64,000 nt of DNA from Acidobacteriota bacterium (GTDB lineage: Bacteria > Acidobacteriota > Thermoanaerobaculia > UBA5066), in NCBI GenBank assembly GCA_016716715.1, contig JADJVE010000006.1:186001-250000 (forward strand). Reading direction: 5' to 3'. The position numbers and the translations under genes were made by a program. Each line of letters begins with the position of its first letter. The stretch's first letter is position 1. Under the pieces are notes generated by a model. It made no database searches, was not told where the DNA came from, and saw only the letters and a list, made by a program, of their open reading frames with translations. Of the stretch, positions 15,360-24,792 are shown piece by piece.

Positions 15360-16871
15360 TCAGCCGATCGCGCCCAGCTCCTTCGCCGCGAGAAGCACCT
15401 CGTCCACCGTCAGATCCGCCTCCGCGAGGCCCTGGCGAGGGTTGATGAAGCAGGGGCGGAGCGCGAAGCGGCCGTCCACCCGCGTGTGCGACGGGACCGC
15501 GCGTCCCTTCGCCCGGACGGCGAGGAGGACCTTCTCGTTCAGCGCCTCGAGAGCGGCCTCGTCCGTCATGCCCGCGGGCTTCACGCGGAAGCAGCAGATC
15601 GAGAGCACGGGCTCGGCGAGGAGCTCGAGCGCGGGGTGCGCCCGGACCCGCTCGGCCACGCGCCGCGCGCAGTCGTGGTGGCGCACGACGCGCTCGCGCA
15701 TCCCCTTCGCCCCGATCTCCTTGAGGAGCGCCCACACGGCGAGGCCGCGCGGCGGCGCGGAGTGGTCGAGCGAGTAGTCGGGATTCCCCTCGCCGCGCTG
15801 GTCGAACGGCGAGCCGAGGTCGCCCGTGTCCGTCGGGGCCATCTCGACGTACGCCGCGGGCTCGAGCGTGAGAGCGCGCGCCAGGAAACCGCCGTCGCGC
15901 ACGAAGGCCGCGCCGCAGCCGACGGGCGCCGCCATCCACTTGTGAGGGTCGACGGCGAACGAGTCGATCTTCGTCAGATCGCCGTAGAGCGGGGCGACGC
16001 GCGGGTCGAGGACGCCGAAGCCCCCGTACGCCCCGTCCACGTGCAGCCAGACGCCGCGCGCGTGCGCGATCGCGCGCATCGCGTCGACCGGCTCGACGAC
16101 GCCCGTGTTGACGTCGCCCGCGGACGCGACCACGGCGACCGGCGTCGCGCCCGCGCGGACGTCCTCGTCGATCAGCCGCTCCAGCGCGCCGAGGTCCGGG
16201 CGCCGCGCCGCGTCCATGGGGACGAGGCGCAGCGCCTTGCGGCCGAGGCCGAGGACGCCGCAGGCGCGGTGGACGACGTGGTGGACCTCGGTGGAGGCGT
16301 AGACCCTCGGCGACGGCAGAGCCGCGAGGCCTTCGAGCCCGACGTCGACGCCGAGGCGCTCGCCGGCGTGCTGGCGCGCCGCGGCGAGGCCAAGGAGGTT
16401 CGCGGTCGCGCCGCCGCTCGTGAACGAGCCCTCGAACGTCTCCGGCAGGCCGACCAGGCTCCCGACCCAGCGCAGCGCGAGGACCTCGAGGAAGTTGCCG
16501 GGCGTCGCCCACCAGCGCTGCGCCGCCGTGATCGAGCCCGCGAGCTGGGCGACGGCGGGCACCGTCGTCGGCGAGGTCGTGACCCACCCCGTGAACCCCG
16601 GCGCTCCGATTCGGAGGCCGTTCGGAATCACGACGTCGCGCAGGGCCGCCAGAACCGCCTCGCGCCCCTCGCCCTCCTCGGGCAGCGGGCCGTCCAGCGC
16701 GCGGCGCCACGCCGTGCGGTTCGCGGCGCCGTCCGGCCCCTCGAAACGGGCGAAGCGTTCGAGCGCGGGGAGGATCGCGGCCAGCGATTCGGCGAGGCCG
16801 TTCGTGGACGCGGACTCGGTCGCGGCGGCGGGCGCCTCGAGAGCGCCGGGATTCGCATTTGCGCGCGGCAT
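15360..16871 (-). CDS. PLP-dependent group II decarboxylase (aromatic amino acid type)
   Basis: 503 residues from ATG 16871 behind GGAGGT. Fold-type I decarboxylase: SFTSGGATANLLGLAAAR binds the phosphate, WLHVDGAYGGF carries the pyridine-ring Asp, and FAVDPHKWMAAPVGCGA holds the Schiff-base Lys. Relatives decarboxylate aromatic amino acids, glutamate or tyrosine; the overall layout fits the DDC/TDC branch best. The substrate is not readable. It ends six bases after the FG-GAP gene and diverges from the GAF signalling gene. Confidence 0.88.
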   Translation of the reverse strand: MPRANANPGALEAPAAATESASTNGLAESLAAILPALERFARFEGPDGAANRTAWRRALDGPLPEEGEGREAVLAALRDVVIPNGLRIGAPGFTGWVTTSPTTVPAVAQLAGSITAAQRWWATPGNFLEVLALRWVGSLVGLPETFEGSFTSGGATANLLGLAAARQHAGERLGVDVGLEGLAALPSPRVYASTEVHHVVHRACGVLGLGRKALRLVPMDAARRPDLGALERLIDEDVRAGATPVAVVASAGDVNTGVVEPVDAMRAIAHARGVWLHVDGAYGGFGVLDPRVAPLYGDLTKIDSFAVDPHKWMAAPVGCGAAFVRDGGFLARALTLEPAAYVEMAPTDTGDLGSPFDQRGEGNPDYSLDHSAPPRGLAVWALLKEIGAKGMRERVVRHHDCARRVAERVRAHPALELLAEPVLSICCFRVKPAGMTDEAALEALNEKVLLAVRAKGRAVPSHTRVDGRFALRPCFINPRQGLAEADLTVDEVLLAAKELGAIG

Positions 16872-16911
16872 GGGCACCTCCGGGGAGGCGGTATTATGGC
16901 CGTTCGCCGCC

Positions 16912-19392
16912 ATGCCGCCCGCCCGCTTTCCCGGCCTCCCACTCCTGAAGGCGTTCGAAGGAGCGCTCAAGGAGGGCTTGCTCCTCGACGAGGCGCTCGG
17001 CGGGATCCTGAACGCGGCCCTGCACTTCTTCGACGCGCCGGTCGTCGCGCTCCTGCCCGGCGCGGGCGTCCCGCCGATGACGCGTTCGGGACGTTCCAGC
17101 GTGGCCGCCGCCGCCGAGACGCGGCTCAACCAGCACCTTTCCGAGGTCCTCGCCCAGGGCCGCGCCAAGAAGGCGTCCGAAGGCGGACTCTCCTTCTTCG
17201 GCGCCCCCGTGAAGGTGAAGGACCAGACGCAGGCCGTCTTCGGAGTCGTGCTCGAGACGATCGCCGGAACGGACGCCGAGGCCGAGGAGGCCGCGCGGGA
17301 GTTCGCGCGGACGATCGGCCACGTCCTCGAGCGGGATCGCACGCTCGGGACGCTCATGAAGCGCCGTGAGGAGGCCGTCGCCCTCTTCGAGCTCGCCTCG
17401 GGAGCATTCCTCTCCCTGAATCCGGACGAGGTCATCCGCCTCACGGTGGCGTCGCTCTCGCGCGAGCTCGAGTTCGACCGCGTGAGCGCGTTCCGATTCC
17501 AGCCGGAGTCCAAGGAGATCACCGAGATCCTCACGCACGGCGCCCCCCTGAGCGGGGAGCGTCCGCGCACGGGCCGGGCGCCGATCGCTTCGGACGAGCT
17601 TCTCTCCCGCTGCCTCGCGGCCCACGGCCCGGCTTTCGAGGACGAGCCCGGCACGCAGCCCGTGCGGCGGCGGCGCATGGCGGTTCCCCTCCACGCGGGC
17701 GCGCACGTTTTCGGATTCCTCACGATGTCGCGCCGCGGCGGGTTCGCGCTCACGCCACAGGAGCTCCGCCTGGCGCAGGAGCTCGCGAAGCTCGCGGCCG
17801 GCGCTCTCGAGAAGGCCCGCCTCCTCGATGGCGAGCGCCGCAACAACGACCGCGTCGCGTTCGTCGGGCGCCTCCACGCCGCGCTCTCGGGCCTCACCGA
17901 GGTCGGGGCGATCGTGAGCCGGACGGTCGCCGAGCTCGGGCCCCAGTTCGACCTCGACATCTGCGCCGTGAAGCTGATCGCCTCGGGCGAGCTGCCCGGC
18001 GCCGAGGCCGTGTACGTGAAGGCGGGCGGGGCGACGGACCTCACAATTCCCGATGCGCTCATCGCCCACCTTTCGACCGAGGGCTCGCACGCCTTCTACG
18101 GCAACGCCTCCGCCGACAAGCACGGCGAGGCGCTGCTTCCGTCCGGGCCGGCGGTGGCGGCGCTGCCCCAGCCGCTCGGGCTCCTCGCCGTGCCGCTCGC
18201 GTTTCGCGGCGCGCCCGTCGGACTGCTGTGCGCGGTCGCCGGCGCCAGCCCCCAGGGCCTCTCGCTCGACCTCCTTCCCTCCTTCGAGGCGCTCGGCGTC
18301 GAGGTCTCCCTCGCGATCGCCTCCGTGCGTCTCCTCCAGCAGGAGCGCGAGTCGTACCGGTTCCTCGACCGGCTGCGCGAGGTCGGCCGCTCGCTCTCGA
18401 CGACGTTCGACGTCGAACGGATCAAGCAGACGCTCTGCGAGCAGGCCGTCGCTCTCCTGAAGGCCGACGCGGCGCAGTTCTGGGACGCGGAACCCGCGTC
18501 CAAGTCCGTGAAGATCGTTGCGCGCTGGGGCGCCGACGTCGGCGACGAGCTCGCGCGCACCGTGCCGTTCGACAATTCCGCCCACCCGATCGTGCGGACG
18601 TTCCTCGACAAGACGCTCGCGGTCGCGAGCCCCGCCGAGGGCGCGTCGTTCTTCCCGGGGAACGCGGGGGGCGGCGCGGCGCCGCTCATCCGCGCCGCCG
18701 CCGTGCCGCTCACGTACCACGACGAGCTCATCGGCGTGCTCTCCGTCGCCGCACGACGCGGCGCCGACGACTGGCCGGTCGATCTCAAGGAGCGCCTCGA
18801 GCTCCTCGCGGACTCCGCCGCCGTCGCGCTCCACAACGCCCGCCTCATGCGCCTGATCGAACAGCAGACGGAGCGCGACAGCCAGTCGGGCCTGTACAAC
18901 CGCTCGTCGCTCGGCAAGCGCCTCGAGTCCGAGGTGCGGCGCGCCGAGCGCAACGGCCAGGCCGTCGCGGTCGCGCACATCCGGATGGACGGCCTCAAGG
19001 AGTCCGTCGTCCGCCTCGGCGCCGAATACGGCGACTCGCTGCTCCCGAAGCTCGCCGCCAAGCTCGTCCGTTCCACGCGCGCCGTCAACTTCGTCGCGCG
19101 CGACCGCGACGACCGCTTCTACATCCTGATCTTCGAGGCCGGCAAGGTGCAGGCGCACCGCGCGATGCGCTCGATCCAGAAGAACTTCGAGAACGGCATC
19201 GACGAGCGCCTCGCGCAGTCGGGCGTCGCCCTCGCGCTCTCGGCCGGGATCTCGGTCTACCCGGACGACGCGTTCGACACCGCGACGCTCCTCGGCCGCG
19301 CCGAGGACGCGCTCGGCGAGGCCGTGAAGGCGGGCCCCGGCTCGGTCGTGCTCTACCACGCGACGGAAGCCGACGCCGCAGCGGCGGGCTGA
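16912..19392 (+). CDS. Multi-GAF signalling protein with a degenerate GGDEF-like end
   Basis: 826 residues from ATG 16912; no good ribosome site, and TATTAT at 16892 could be a -10 of a short leader. Three GAF-like domains follow one another (about residues 150-310, 320-480 and 485-650, separated by helical linkers such as RLLDGERRNNDRVAF and RLLQQERESYRFLDRLREVG). The last ~160 residues have the GGDEF topology (SQSGLYNRSSLGKRLESEVR, LAAKLVRSTRAVNFVARDRD, AGISVYPDDAFDTATLLGRA), but the GG(D/E)EF signature is replaced by RDDRFY, so no cyclase activity is expected. Its stop overlaps the start of a Ser/Thr kinase (tgATG), so both are made together, perhaps with the GAF protein as sensor or substrate. 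Confidence 0.85.
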   Translation: MPPARFPGLPLLKAFEGALKEGLLLDEALGGILNAALHFFDAPVVALLPGAGVPPMTRSGRSSVAAAAETRLNQHLSEVLAQGRAKKASEGGLSFFGAPVKVKDQTQAVFGVVLETIAGTDAEAEEAAREFARTIGHVLERDRTLGTLMKRREEAVALFELASGAFLSLNPDEVIRLTVASLSRELEFDRVSAFRFQPESKEITEILTHGAPLSGERPRTGRAPIASDELLSRCLAAHGPAFEDEPGTQPVRRRRMAVPLHAGAHVFGFLTMSRRGGFALTPQELRLAQELAKLAAGALEKARLLDGERRNNDRVAFVGRLHAALSGLTEVGAIVSRTVAELGPQFDLDICAVKLIASGELPGAEAVYVKAGGATDLTIPDALIAHLSTEGSHAFYGNASADKHGEALLPSGPAVAALPQPLGLLAVPLAFRGAPVGLLCAVAGASPQGLSLDLLPSFEALGVEVSLAIASVRLLQQERESYRFLDRLREVGRSLSTTFDVERIKQTLCEQAVALLKADAAQFWDAEPASKSVKIVARWGADVGDELARTVPFDNSAHPIVRTFLDKTLAVASPAEGASFFPGNAGGGAAPLIRAAAVPLTYHDELIGVLSVAARRGADDWPVDLKERLELLADSAAVALHNARLMRLIEQQTERDSQSGLYNRSSLGKRLESEVRRAERNGQAVAVAHIRMDGLKESVVRLGAEYGDSLLPKLAAKLVRSTRAVNFVARDRDDRFYILIFEAGKVQAHRAMRSIQKNFENGIDERLAQSGVALALSAGISVYPDDAFDTATLLGRAEDALGEAVKAGPGSVVLYHATEADAAAAG

Positions 19393-21197
19393 TGCCGATC
19401 ACGAAGGGAACGGTCCTCGGCCGCTACCGGATGCTCGAGCGCGCCGGCACGGGCGGGATGTCCGAGGTCTGGAAGGCCGAAGACGAGACGCTGAAGCGCA
19501 CGGTCGCCGTCAAAGTGATCCTCGGGCCCGTCGCGCAGGACCCGACGTTTCGCGAGCGCTTCCTGCGCGAGGCGCGCCTCGTCGCGGGCCTCGAGCACCC
19601 GAACGTCCTCCCCGTCTACGACTACGGCTCTTCGACCGTGGACGGCGAGGACGTTTCGTACCTCGTCATGCCGCTCGTCGCGGGCGGCTCGCTCAAGGGC
19701 CGCATCGCGGGCCCCGTCCCGCCGCCCCTCGCCGTCTCGTGGCTGGCCGCGATCGCGAGCGCGCTGGACCACGCGCACGCCAAGGGCATCCTCCACCGCG
19801 ACATCAAGCCCGCGAACGTCCTCATGGACTCGCAGAACCGCCCGCTCCTCGCGGACTTCGGTCTCGCGCGCAGCTCGGACGCGACGTCCGGCCTCACCGC
19901 GACGGGCACCGTCATGGGGACGCCGCTCTACATGGCGCCCGAGCAGGCGACGGGCGGCGCGCTGGACGGACGCGCCGACGAATACGCTCTCGCCGTCGTC
20001 GCGTTCGAGCTGCTCTCGGGCCGCGTGCCCTTCATCGCCGACTCGCCACTCGCCGTCCTGCACCAGCAGGTGACGGCGCCACCGCCGCCGCTCTCGACCG
20101 TCCTTCCCGGCAGCCCGGCCGCGGCGGACGCCGTCCTCGCGAAGGCGCTCGCGAAGAAGGCCGAGGAGCGCTACGCCTCCTGCGGCGCGTTCGTGCGTGC
20201 GCTCGGCGACGCGCTCGGCGTTCCAACCTCCGCGGTCACGGTCCCGCAACCCTCGGCTGGCGGCGGCGAGTCGCAGCTCCGAACCGTCGTCTCGAAGGAC
20301 TTCGGAGCGCCGCCGCTCGCGGCCCCCGCGTCCGTGCCGGTTCCGGGCGCCGACCCGACCCACCGGACGAAATGGGCGCTCGCAGCGATTCTCCTCCTGA
20401 GCGCAGCCGGAGGGGCATGGCTGCTGCTGCGCGGAACGGGGGCCCCGCCCGCTTCGGGCGGCGCTCCGGCAATTCCAACGCCCGAGATTTCTTCGAGTGT
20501 GAAAGAGGCTCCGGCCACGCCTCCCGCTGCGAGCAGCGCCGCGGCGCCCGCAACGTCCGAACCCTCCGCCCCCAGCACCGCTTCAGCGGCGGTCGAGCCG
20601 ACGCCCCACACACCTTTCAAGGAAAAATCCGAATCCGAAAAGCCCCCGGTCCCCCGCGTCGCCTCCCGCGGCAACGCCGGCGACACGACGCGCCCCGACG
20701 CCGCCCCCGCGCGTCCGAAGCAGACCGCTTTCCCTCCCCTCCTCTCCGGCGCCGGCTTCTCGGGCGACACGCAGCTCTCCACGGCGTGGGAGGCGCTCGA
20801 CACGCACGGGCGCGCCCGCCTCAAGCGCGAAGACTTCGTCAACGCGATGGGTGCCGCGCGCCAGGTCCTCGCGCGGCGGCCGACGGCCGAGGTGCGGTTC
20901 CTCGATGCCTATGCCCGCGCGGGCGTCGCCTACGCGGACGGTCGCAACGCCGAGGCCTGGCAGCTCCTCACGCTGGCGCTTCGGGACCCCGGCCCCGCTG
21001 CCGACACGCGCGTGATGCGCTTCGTCGCCGACGAGGTCCACGCGATGGGCCCGAACCCCGGCCCGGACGCCGAGTGGGTGATGGGACTCGCCTTCGGGGA
21101 CGCGCGCGGCGAGCTCCGGAGCGAGCTCGACAAGGCGCAGGCCCGGGCTCCCCGCTCGCCCCGCGTGCAGGAAGCCCGGGAAATCTCCGGACGCTAG
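19392..21197 (+). CDS. Membrane Ser/Thr protein kinase
   Basis: 601 residues from ATG 19392. Residues ~10-270 are a Hanks-type kinase: AGTGGMSEVWKAED (P-loop), VAVKVI (Lys), HRDIKPANVLM (catalytic), ADFGLAR (metal), GTPLYMAPEQ (activation segment). One transmembrane helix at ~327-347 (WALAAILLLSAAGGAWLLL) leads to a Pro/Ala/Ser-rich extracytoplasmic linker and a helical C-terminal region with TPR-like character (ARQVLARRPTAEVRFLDAYA). The stop codon overlaps the convergent CsgG-like gene by four bases. The linker carries two copies of the dispersed AT-rich motif. Confidence 0.93.
   Translation: MPITKGTVLGRYRMLERAGTGGMSEVWKAEDETLKRTVAVKVILGPVAQDPTFRERFLREARLVAGLEHPNVLPVYDYGSSTVDGEDVSYLVMPLVAGGSLKGRIAGPVPPPLAVSWLAAIASALDHAHAKGILHRDIKPANVLMDSQNRPLLADFGLARSSDATSGLTATGTVMGTPLYMAPEQATGGALDGRADEYALAVVAFELLSGRVPFIADSPLAVLHQQVTAPPPPLSTVLPGSPAAADAVLAKALAKKAEERYASCGAFVRALGDALGVPTSAVTVPQPSAGGGESQLRTVVSKDFGAPPLAAPASVPVPGADPTHRTKWALAAILLLSAAGGAWLLLRGTGAPPASGGAPAIPTPEISSSVKEAPATPPAASSAAAPATSEPSAPSTASAAVEPTPHTPFKEKSESEKPPVPRVASRGNAGDTTRPDAAPARPKQTAFPPLLSGAGFSGDTQLSTAWEALDTHGRARLKREDFVNAMGAARQVLARRPTAEVRFLDAYARAGVAYADGRNAEAWQLLTLALRDPGPAADTRVMRFVADEVHAMGPNPGPDAEWVMGLAFGDARGELRSELDKAQARAPRSPRVQEAREISGR
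20484..20631. repeat. Two copies of the dispersed AT-rich motif in the kinase linker
   Basis: Copy 20484-20508 on the plus strand (GATTTCTTCGAGTGTGAA core) matches the murF copy at 45405-45429 at nearly every base although the two genes read in different strands and frames. Copy 20607-20631 is on the minus strand (TTTTCCTTGAAAGGTGTG). Confidence 0.55.
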
Positions 21198-22108
21198 TTC
21201 TTGACGGTGTCCCCGGCCTTGAAGCCGCCGCCGGAGACGGCCGTGGCCGTCGAGAGGCGCGGGCCCTTCACGGCCGTGACCCGGATCTTCCCGACCTTCG
21301 TCTCGTCGGCGCCGAGGACCTCACCGGTGTCCGGGTCCTTGATCTGCTTGCCGACGCGGTAGACCGTGAATTCGTCGCCTTCCTTCACGCCGCCCTCGGC
21401 GCCGGCGTTGAGGTACAGCGTGCCTCCGTCCACGTTCGCGATCTTCCCGACGAGACCGGAGGCGTCGCCCTTGCCGCCCATCCCGGACGACTTGATGTCG
21501 GCCTTCGCGAACGACGCCGCGAGCTTCTGGACGACGGGACGCATGAGCTTGTCGACCTTGCCGTGGTCCGACGCGCCGCCGCCGGCGCCCATGACGTACA
21601 CGCTCGCGTCGGAAGTTTCGTCGCGCGCCGAGTCCGCCCAGACGATCTCGCCCGTCGAGGTCGAGAAGGCGCGCGCGTCGAGCGCGGCCTCGGCCTTCTG
21701 CGACCGGACGTTCACGGACGGCAGGCCGCGCAGCAGTCCGCCGGGGACGTTCGCGCCGCGGTCCGTCACGCCGAGCTCGGTCACGGCGCCCGCGATCAGG
21801 TACTCGACGCCGAGCATTTTGCCGATCTGGACGGCCGTGCGCGGGTCGATGTCGCCCGAGAGCGAAAGGTTCTTCTCCCGCATGATCGCGGCGAGCTGCT
21901 CGCGCTCGATCACGCGGTACTTGCCGGACTTGACGAGCTCGGTCACGAGCATGTCCTGCGCGCCGCGTCCGGCCTCGTACCACGTCCACGTGTAGTGGGA
22001 CGCCTTGTTCTTGAACTCGAGGATGGCCACGCGCGGCTTGTTCCCCTGCGCGAAGGCCGGGGCCGCAAGGAGAGCGAGCAGGGAGAGCGCCGGGATGAGT
22101 CGCTTCAT
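21194..22108 (-). CDS. Exported CsgG/HfaB-like protein
   Basis: 304 residues from ATG 22108 behind GAGGTG. Signal peptide (LIPALSLLALLAAPAFAQ), then a CsgG-like domain: VAILEFKNKA, GAQDMLVTELVKSGKYRVIE, REQLAAIMREKNLSLSG and QIGKMLGVEYLIAGAVTELG. CsgG relatives form outer-membrane secretion channels or act as LpoB-like periplasmic cofactors. There is no lipobox Cys, so the classical lipoprotein channel is less likely. A C-terminal domain (VDGGTLYLNAGAEGGVKEGD, FKAGDTVKN) resembles the SH3-like end of flagellar/penicillin-binding cofactors of this group. Confidence 0.8.
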   Translation of the reverse strand: MKRLIPALSLLALLAAPAFAQGNKPRVAILEFKNKASHYTWTWYEAGRGAQDMLVTELVKSGKYRVIEREQLAAIMREKNLSLSGDIDPRTAVQIGKMLGVEYLIAGAVTELGVTDRGANVPGGLLRGLPSVNVRSQKAEAALDARAFSTSTGEIVWADSARDETSDASVYVMGAGGGASDHGKVDKLMRPVVQKLAASFAKADIKSSGMGGKGDASGLVGKIANVDGGTLYLNAGAEGGVKEGDEFTVYRVGKQIKDPDTGEVLGADETKVGKIRVTAVKGPRLSTATAVSGGGFKAGDTVKN

Positions 22109-22174
22109 CGTTTCACCTCGTTGAGTGCGTGGACGCCATTCTAGGACGATGGGGCTTCCGGTAGACTCCGCCGC

Positions 22175-23284
22175 GTGAAAAATCTGACGCCTGCGCCAAA
22201 AAAAGACCGTACGACCGTGATCCGGGGATCGGGGATGTACGTCCCGCCGCAGGTCGTCACGAACGAGATGCTGGGCCGGATCATGGACACGACGGACGAA
22301 TGGATCGTCCCGCGCACCGGCATCAAAGAGCGCCGGTACGTGACCGCCGGAGTCGGCTCGGCCGAGATCGGCGCGAAGGCCGCCGAGGCCGCGCTCGCGG
22401 ACGCCGGCCTCGCCGCGTCGGACATCGACCTCATCGTTTTCGCGACGATGACGCCCGACCACTACTTCCCCGGAAACGGCGGGCTCCTCGGGACACGCCT
22501 CGGCCTCAAGACGACGCACGCGCTCGACATCCGCATGCAGTGCGCGGGGTTCCTTTCGGGTCTCCAGACGGCCGACGCGTTCATCCGGTCCGGAATGTAC
22601 GACCGCGTCCTCCTCGTCGGGTCGGAGGTCCACAGCGGCCTCATGCCGTGGCCCGAGTCCGTGTGGGACGTCATGCTCGGGAAAACTCCCGGGCCCTGCG
22701 ACCCGTTCTGGTTCGAGCGCGCGACGGGCATGCGCGACCGCGGGGTTCTCTTCGGCGACGGCGCGGGCGCGATGGTCCTCGAGGCGAACACGTCGGGCGA
22801 CGGACGGGGCTTTCTCGGCTTCGCCATGTACACGGACGGCGAGCACTTCGACAAGCTCTACGTGCCGGGCGGCGGCTGCAAGTCGCGGCCGTTCTTCACG
22901 CCGGAGATGTTCGAGAACCAGGGAACGGTCCCGATCGTGGAGGGGCGCCAGGTCTTCCGCCTCGCGACGACCCTCATGCCCGCCGCGGTGCAGGACCTTC
23001 TGACGGCCCACGGCAAGACGATCGCCGATCTCGGCCTCCTCCTCATGCACCAGGCGAACCTGCGCATCAACGAGGCCGCTCAGAAGGTCCTCGGGCTGCC
23101 CGACACGAAAGTCTTCAACAACATCCAGAAGTACGGCAACACGACCGCCGCGACGCTGCCCATGGCGTACCACGAGGCGAAGCTCGCGGGGATGATGAAG
23201 CCCGGCGGCCTCGTCGCGTTCACCGCGCTCGGCGCCGGCCTGCACTGGGGCGCGGGGCTCGATCGTCTGATGGGGGGGGGATAG
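22175..23284 (+). CDS. 3-oxoacyl-ACP synthase III (FabH-like)
   Basis: 369 residues from GTG 22175; no obvious ribosome site. Thiolase-fold condensing enzyme with catalytic Cys in DIRMQCAGFLSGLQ, His in LLMHQANLRINEA and Asn in FNNIQKYGNTTAATLP. FGDGAGAMVLE is the usual FabH motif. FabH starts fatty-acid synthesis by condensing acyl-CoA with malonyl-ACP. An insertion around residues 150-190 (HSGLMPWPESVWDVMLGKTP) and its stand-alone position suggest a specialised paralog rather than the housekeeping FabH. The 3' end runs into a nine-G run, so the last residues may be affected by sequence error. Confidence 0.85.
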   Translation: MKNLTPAPKKDRTTVIRGSGMYVPPQVVTNEMLGRIMDTTDEWIVPRTGIKERRYVTAGVGSAEIGAKAAEAALADAGLAASDIDLIVFATMTPDHYFPGNGGLLGTRLGLKTTHALDIRMQCAGFLSGLQTADAFIRSGMYDRVLLVGSEVHSGLMPWPESVWDVMLGKTPGPCDPFWFERATGMRDRGVLFGDGAGAMVLEANTSGDGRGFLGFAMYTDGEHFDKLYVPGGGCKSRPFFTPEMFENQGTVPIVEGRQVFRLATTLMPAAVQDLLTAHGKTIADLGLLLMHQANLRINEAAQKVLGLPDTKVFNNIQKYGNTTAATLPMAYHEAKLAGMMKPGGLVAFTALGAGLHWGAGLDRLMGGG

Positions 23285-23311
23285 GGAGGGGGGAAGGGGG
23301 CGGGGGGGCGG
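23272..23311 (+). repeat. Long G-rich tract at the fabH-like 3' end
   Basis: Four or more G runs (9, 3, 6, 5 and 7 G) separated by one to three bases overlap the stop codon. This could fold as a G-quadruplex in mRNA or non-template strand. It is also the sort of tract where base calls are unreliable. Confidence 0.6.
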
Positions 23312-23385
23312 CGACGGGGCGACGAAGGCGAGCGCGGCCAAGAAGGGAGGGCCAAGAGGCCGGCGTCCAGGTTCTCCCGGACATC

Positions 23386-23405
23386 TGTCCGCTCGAAAGC
23401 GGACA
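23386..23405 (+). promoter_or_regulatory. 20-bp palindromic upstream activator site for the ABC exporter operon
   Basis: TGTCCGCTCGAAAGCGGACA is a perfect palindrome with extended partial symmetry on both sides (CCCGGACA before, TGTCGGG after, 23377-23413). Its centre is about 107 bases before the start site expected from the sigma-54 element at 23477, the same spacing as site 1 of the phosphate cluster but with a different sequence. It is the natural target for the NtrC-type regulator at 28232-29608. Confidence 0.7.
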
Positions 23406-23476
23406 CGTGTCGGGCCCCGGGCGCGCTCCCGTGCCCGATCTCCGCGTAAACCGTTGGTCCTGCCCTCTCCGCGTGC

Positions 23477-23492
23477 TGGCAGAGGGGTTGCT
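23477..23492 (+). promoter_or_regulatory. Sigma-54 promoter of the ABC exporter operon
   Basis: TGGCAGAGGGGTTGCT has GG (23478-23479) and GC (23490-23491) ten bases apart, matching TGGCA and TTGCW. The start would be near 23503, which makes ATG 23526 a better start for the adaptor gene than ATG 23505. Confidence 0.75.
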
Positions 23493-23525
23493 CTCACCGA
23501 CGCGATGATCGAGAGCAGCTCGCCG

Positions 23526-24778
23526 ATGGACCGGGCCGTCGAAAGAACGAGCGGTCTCTCCCGCTCCGCGAAAATCGCCCTCGCCGCCGGCGCCGCCGTG
23601 CTCCTTCTCGCCGCGCTCCTCGCGCCCGCGGCGCGCCGCTGGTCCAAGGCGGACCGCACGGTCGCGCTCGCCTCCCTGAGGCTCGGCACGGTCGAGCGCG
23701 GAGACCTCGTGCGCGACGCCTCCGCGCAGGGGCGCATCGTCGCCGCGCTCCACCCCACGCTTTCGCGCCGGCCGCCGGAATCGTCGCGCTCAAGGTCCGC
23801 GCCGGCGAGACCGTGAAGAAGGGCCAGCTCCTCGCGCGCGTCGAGAGCCCAGAGCTCATGAGCCGCCTCCAGCAGGAGCGCTCCGCGCTCCTCTCGATGC
23901 AGTCGGCCCTCGGCCGCCAGAAGATCGTCGCCCGCCAGTCCGCGGCGAAGAGCGCGCAGGAGATCGACGTCCTCGAGGTGAAGCTCAGCGCGGCCGAGCG
24001 GCTGATGGACCGCGCCGAGCGCACCTTCAAGGAGGGCCTCCTCAACAAGACCGACTACGAGAAGGCGAAGGACGACCTCAAAATCGCCCAGTACGAGCTC
24101 CGCAACGCGAGAGGCGCGGCCGTCCTCGACCGGGAGACCGCGGAGTTCGACATCCGGGACAAGGAAGCGCTCGAGAAGCGGCAGGCCGCCGTCGCGGGCG
24201 AGCTCTCGCGCCAGGCCGCCGAGCTCGCGATCGTCGCGCCGTTCGAGGGCGTCGTCGCCTCGGTCGCCGTCCAGGACCGCGACTCCGTGCCCGCGAGCGC
24301 GCCGGTCCTCACGGTCGTGAACCTCGGGACGTACGAGATCGAGATCACCGTGCCCGAGAACTATGCCGTTGATCTCGTGCCCGGCACGGCCGCGAAGATC
24401 GCGTACGAGGGGAAGGAATACGAGGGCCGGATCACCGCGATCTCCCCCGAGGTGAAGGACAGCCAGGTGAAGGGGACCGTCGTCTTCGCGGAGGCGGCCC
24501 CGTCGGGCCTGCGCCAGAGCCAGCGCGTCGCCGTGCGCCTCCTCTTCGAGACGAAGACGGGAGTCCTCAAGCTCCCCCGCGGCCCGTTCCTCGAGAGCGG
24601 AGCGGGCCGCTCCGCGTGGGTTGTCGACGCGTCCGGCGTCGCGACGCGCCGCACGATCGAGACCGGCGCCGTCAGCGTGTCGGAGGTGGAGGTCGTGCGC
24701 GGCCTCAACGCCGGCGAGCGCGTCGTCCTGTCCGACACGACCGAGTTCGCAAACGCCCGCACGGTCCTCGTGCGTTGA
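23526..24778 (+). pseudogene. HlyD/RND-type periplasmic adaptor, split by a frameshift
   Basis: The N-terminal part (ATG 23526, one transmembrane helix IALAAGAAVLLLAALLAPAA, then RGDLVRDASAQGRIVAALHP) runs into a stop at 23816 in its frame. The rest, from about 23766 in the next frame (AAGIVALKVRAGETVKKGQL), continues to 24778 with the lipoyl-like halves, a long coiled coil (residues equivalent to ELMSRLQQERSALLS and onward) and the beta-barrel domain. Adding one T in the run at 23761-23763 would restore a seamless THPTLFAPAAGIV-type sequence. Because the ATPase, two permeases and regulators downstream are intact, a sequencing or assembly error is likelier than true loss. The protein would link the ABC exporter to the outer envelope. 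Confidence 0.8.
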
Positions 24779-24792
24779 AGGAGATTCACCTC

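Noticed and set aside
14020..16710. A ~900-codon minus-strand open frame covering the FG-GAP gene and part of the decarboxylase
   Set aside because: Shadow of two real genes; the decarboxylase motifs appear only in the other minus-strand frame.
23813..24778. The second half of the adaptor as a separate gene starting at the Met in VKKGQ
   Set aside because: It would begin inside the lipoyl domain; the missing strands are encoded in the next frame directly upstream, which fits a frameshift better.
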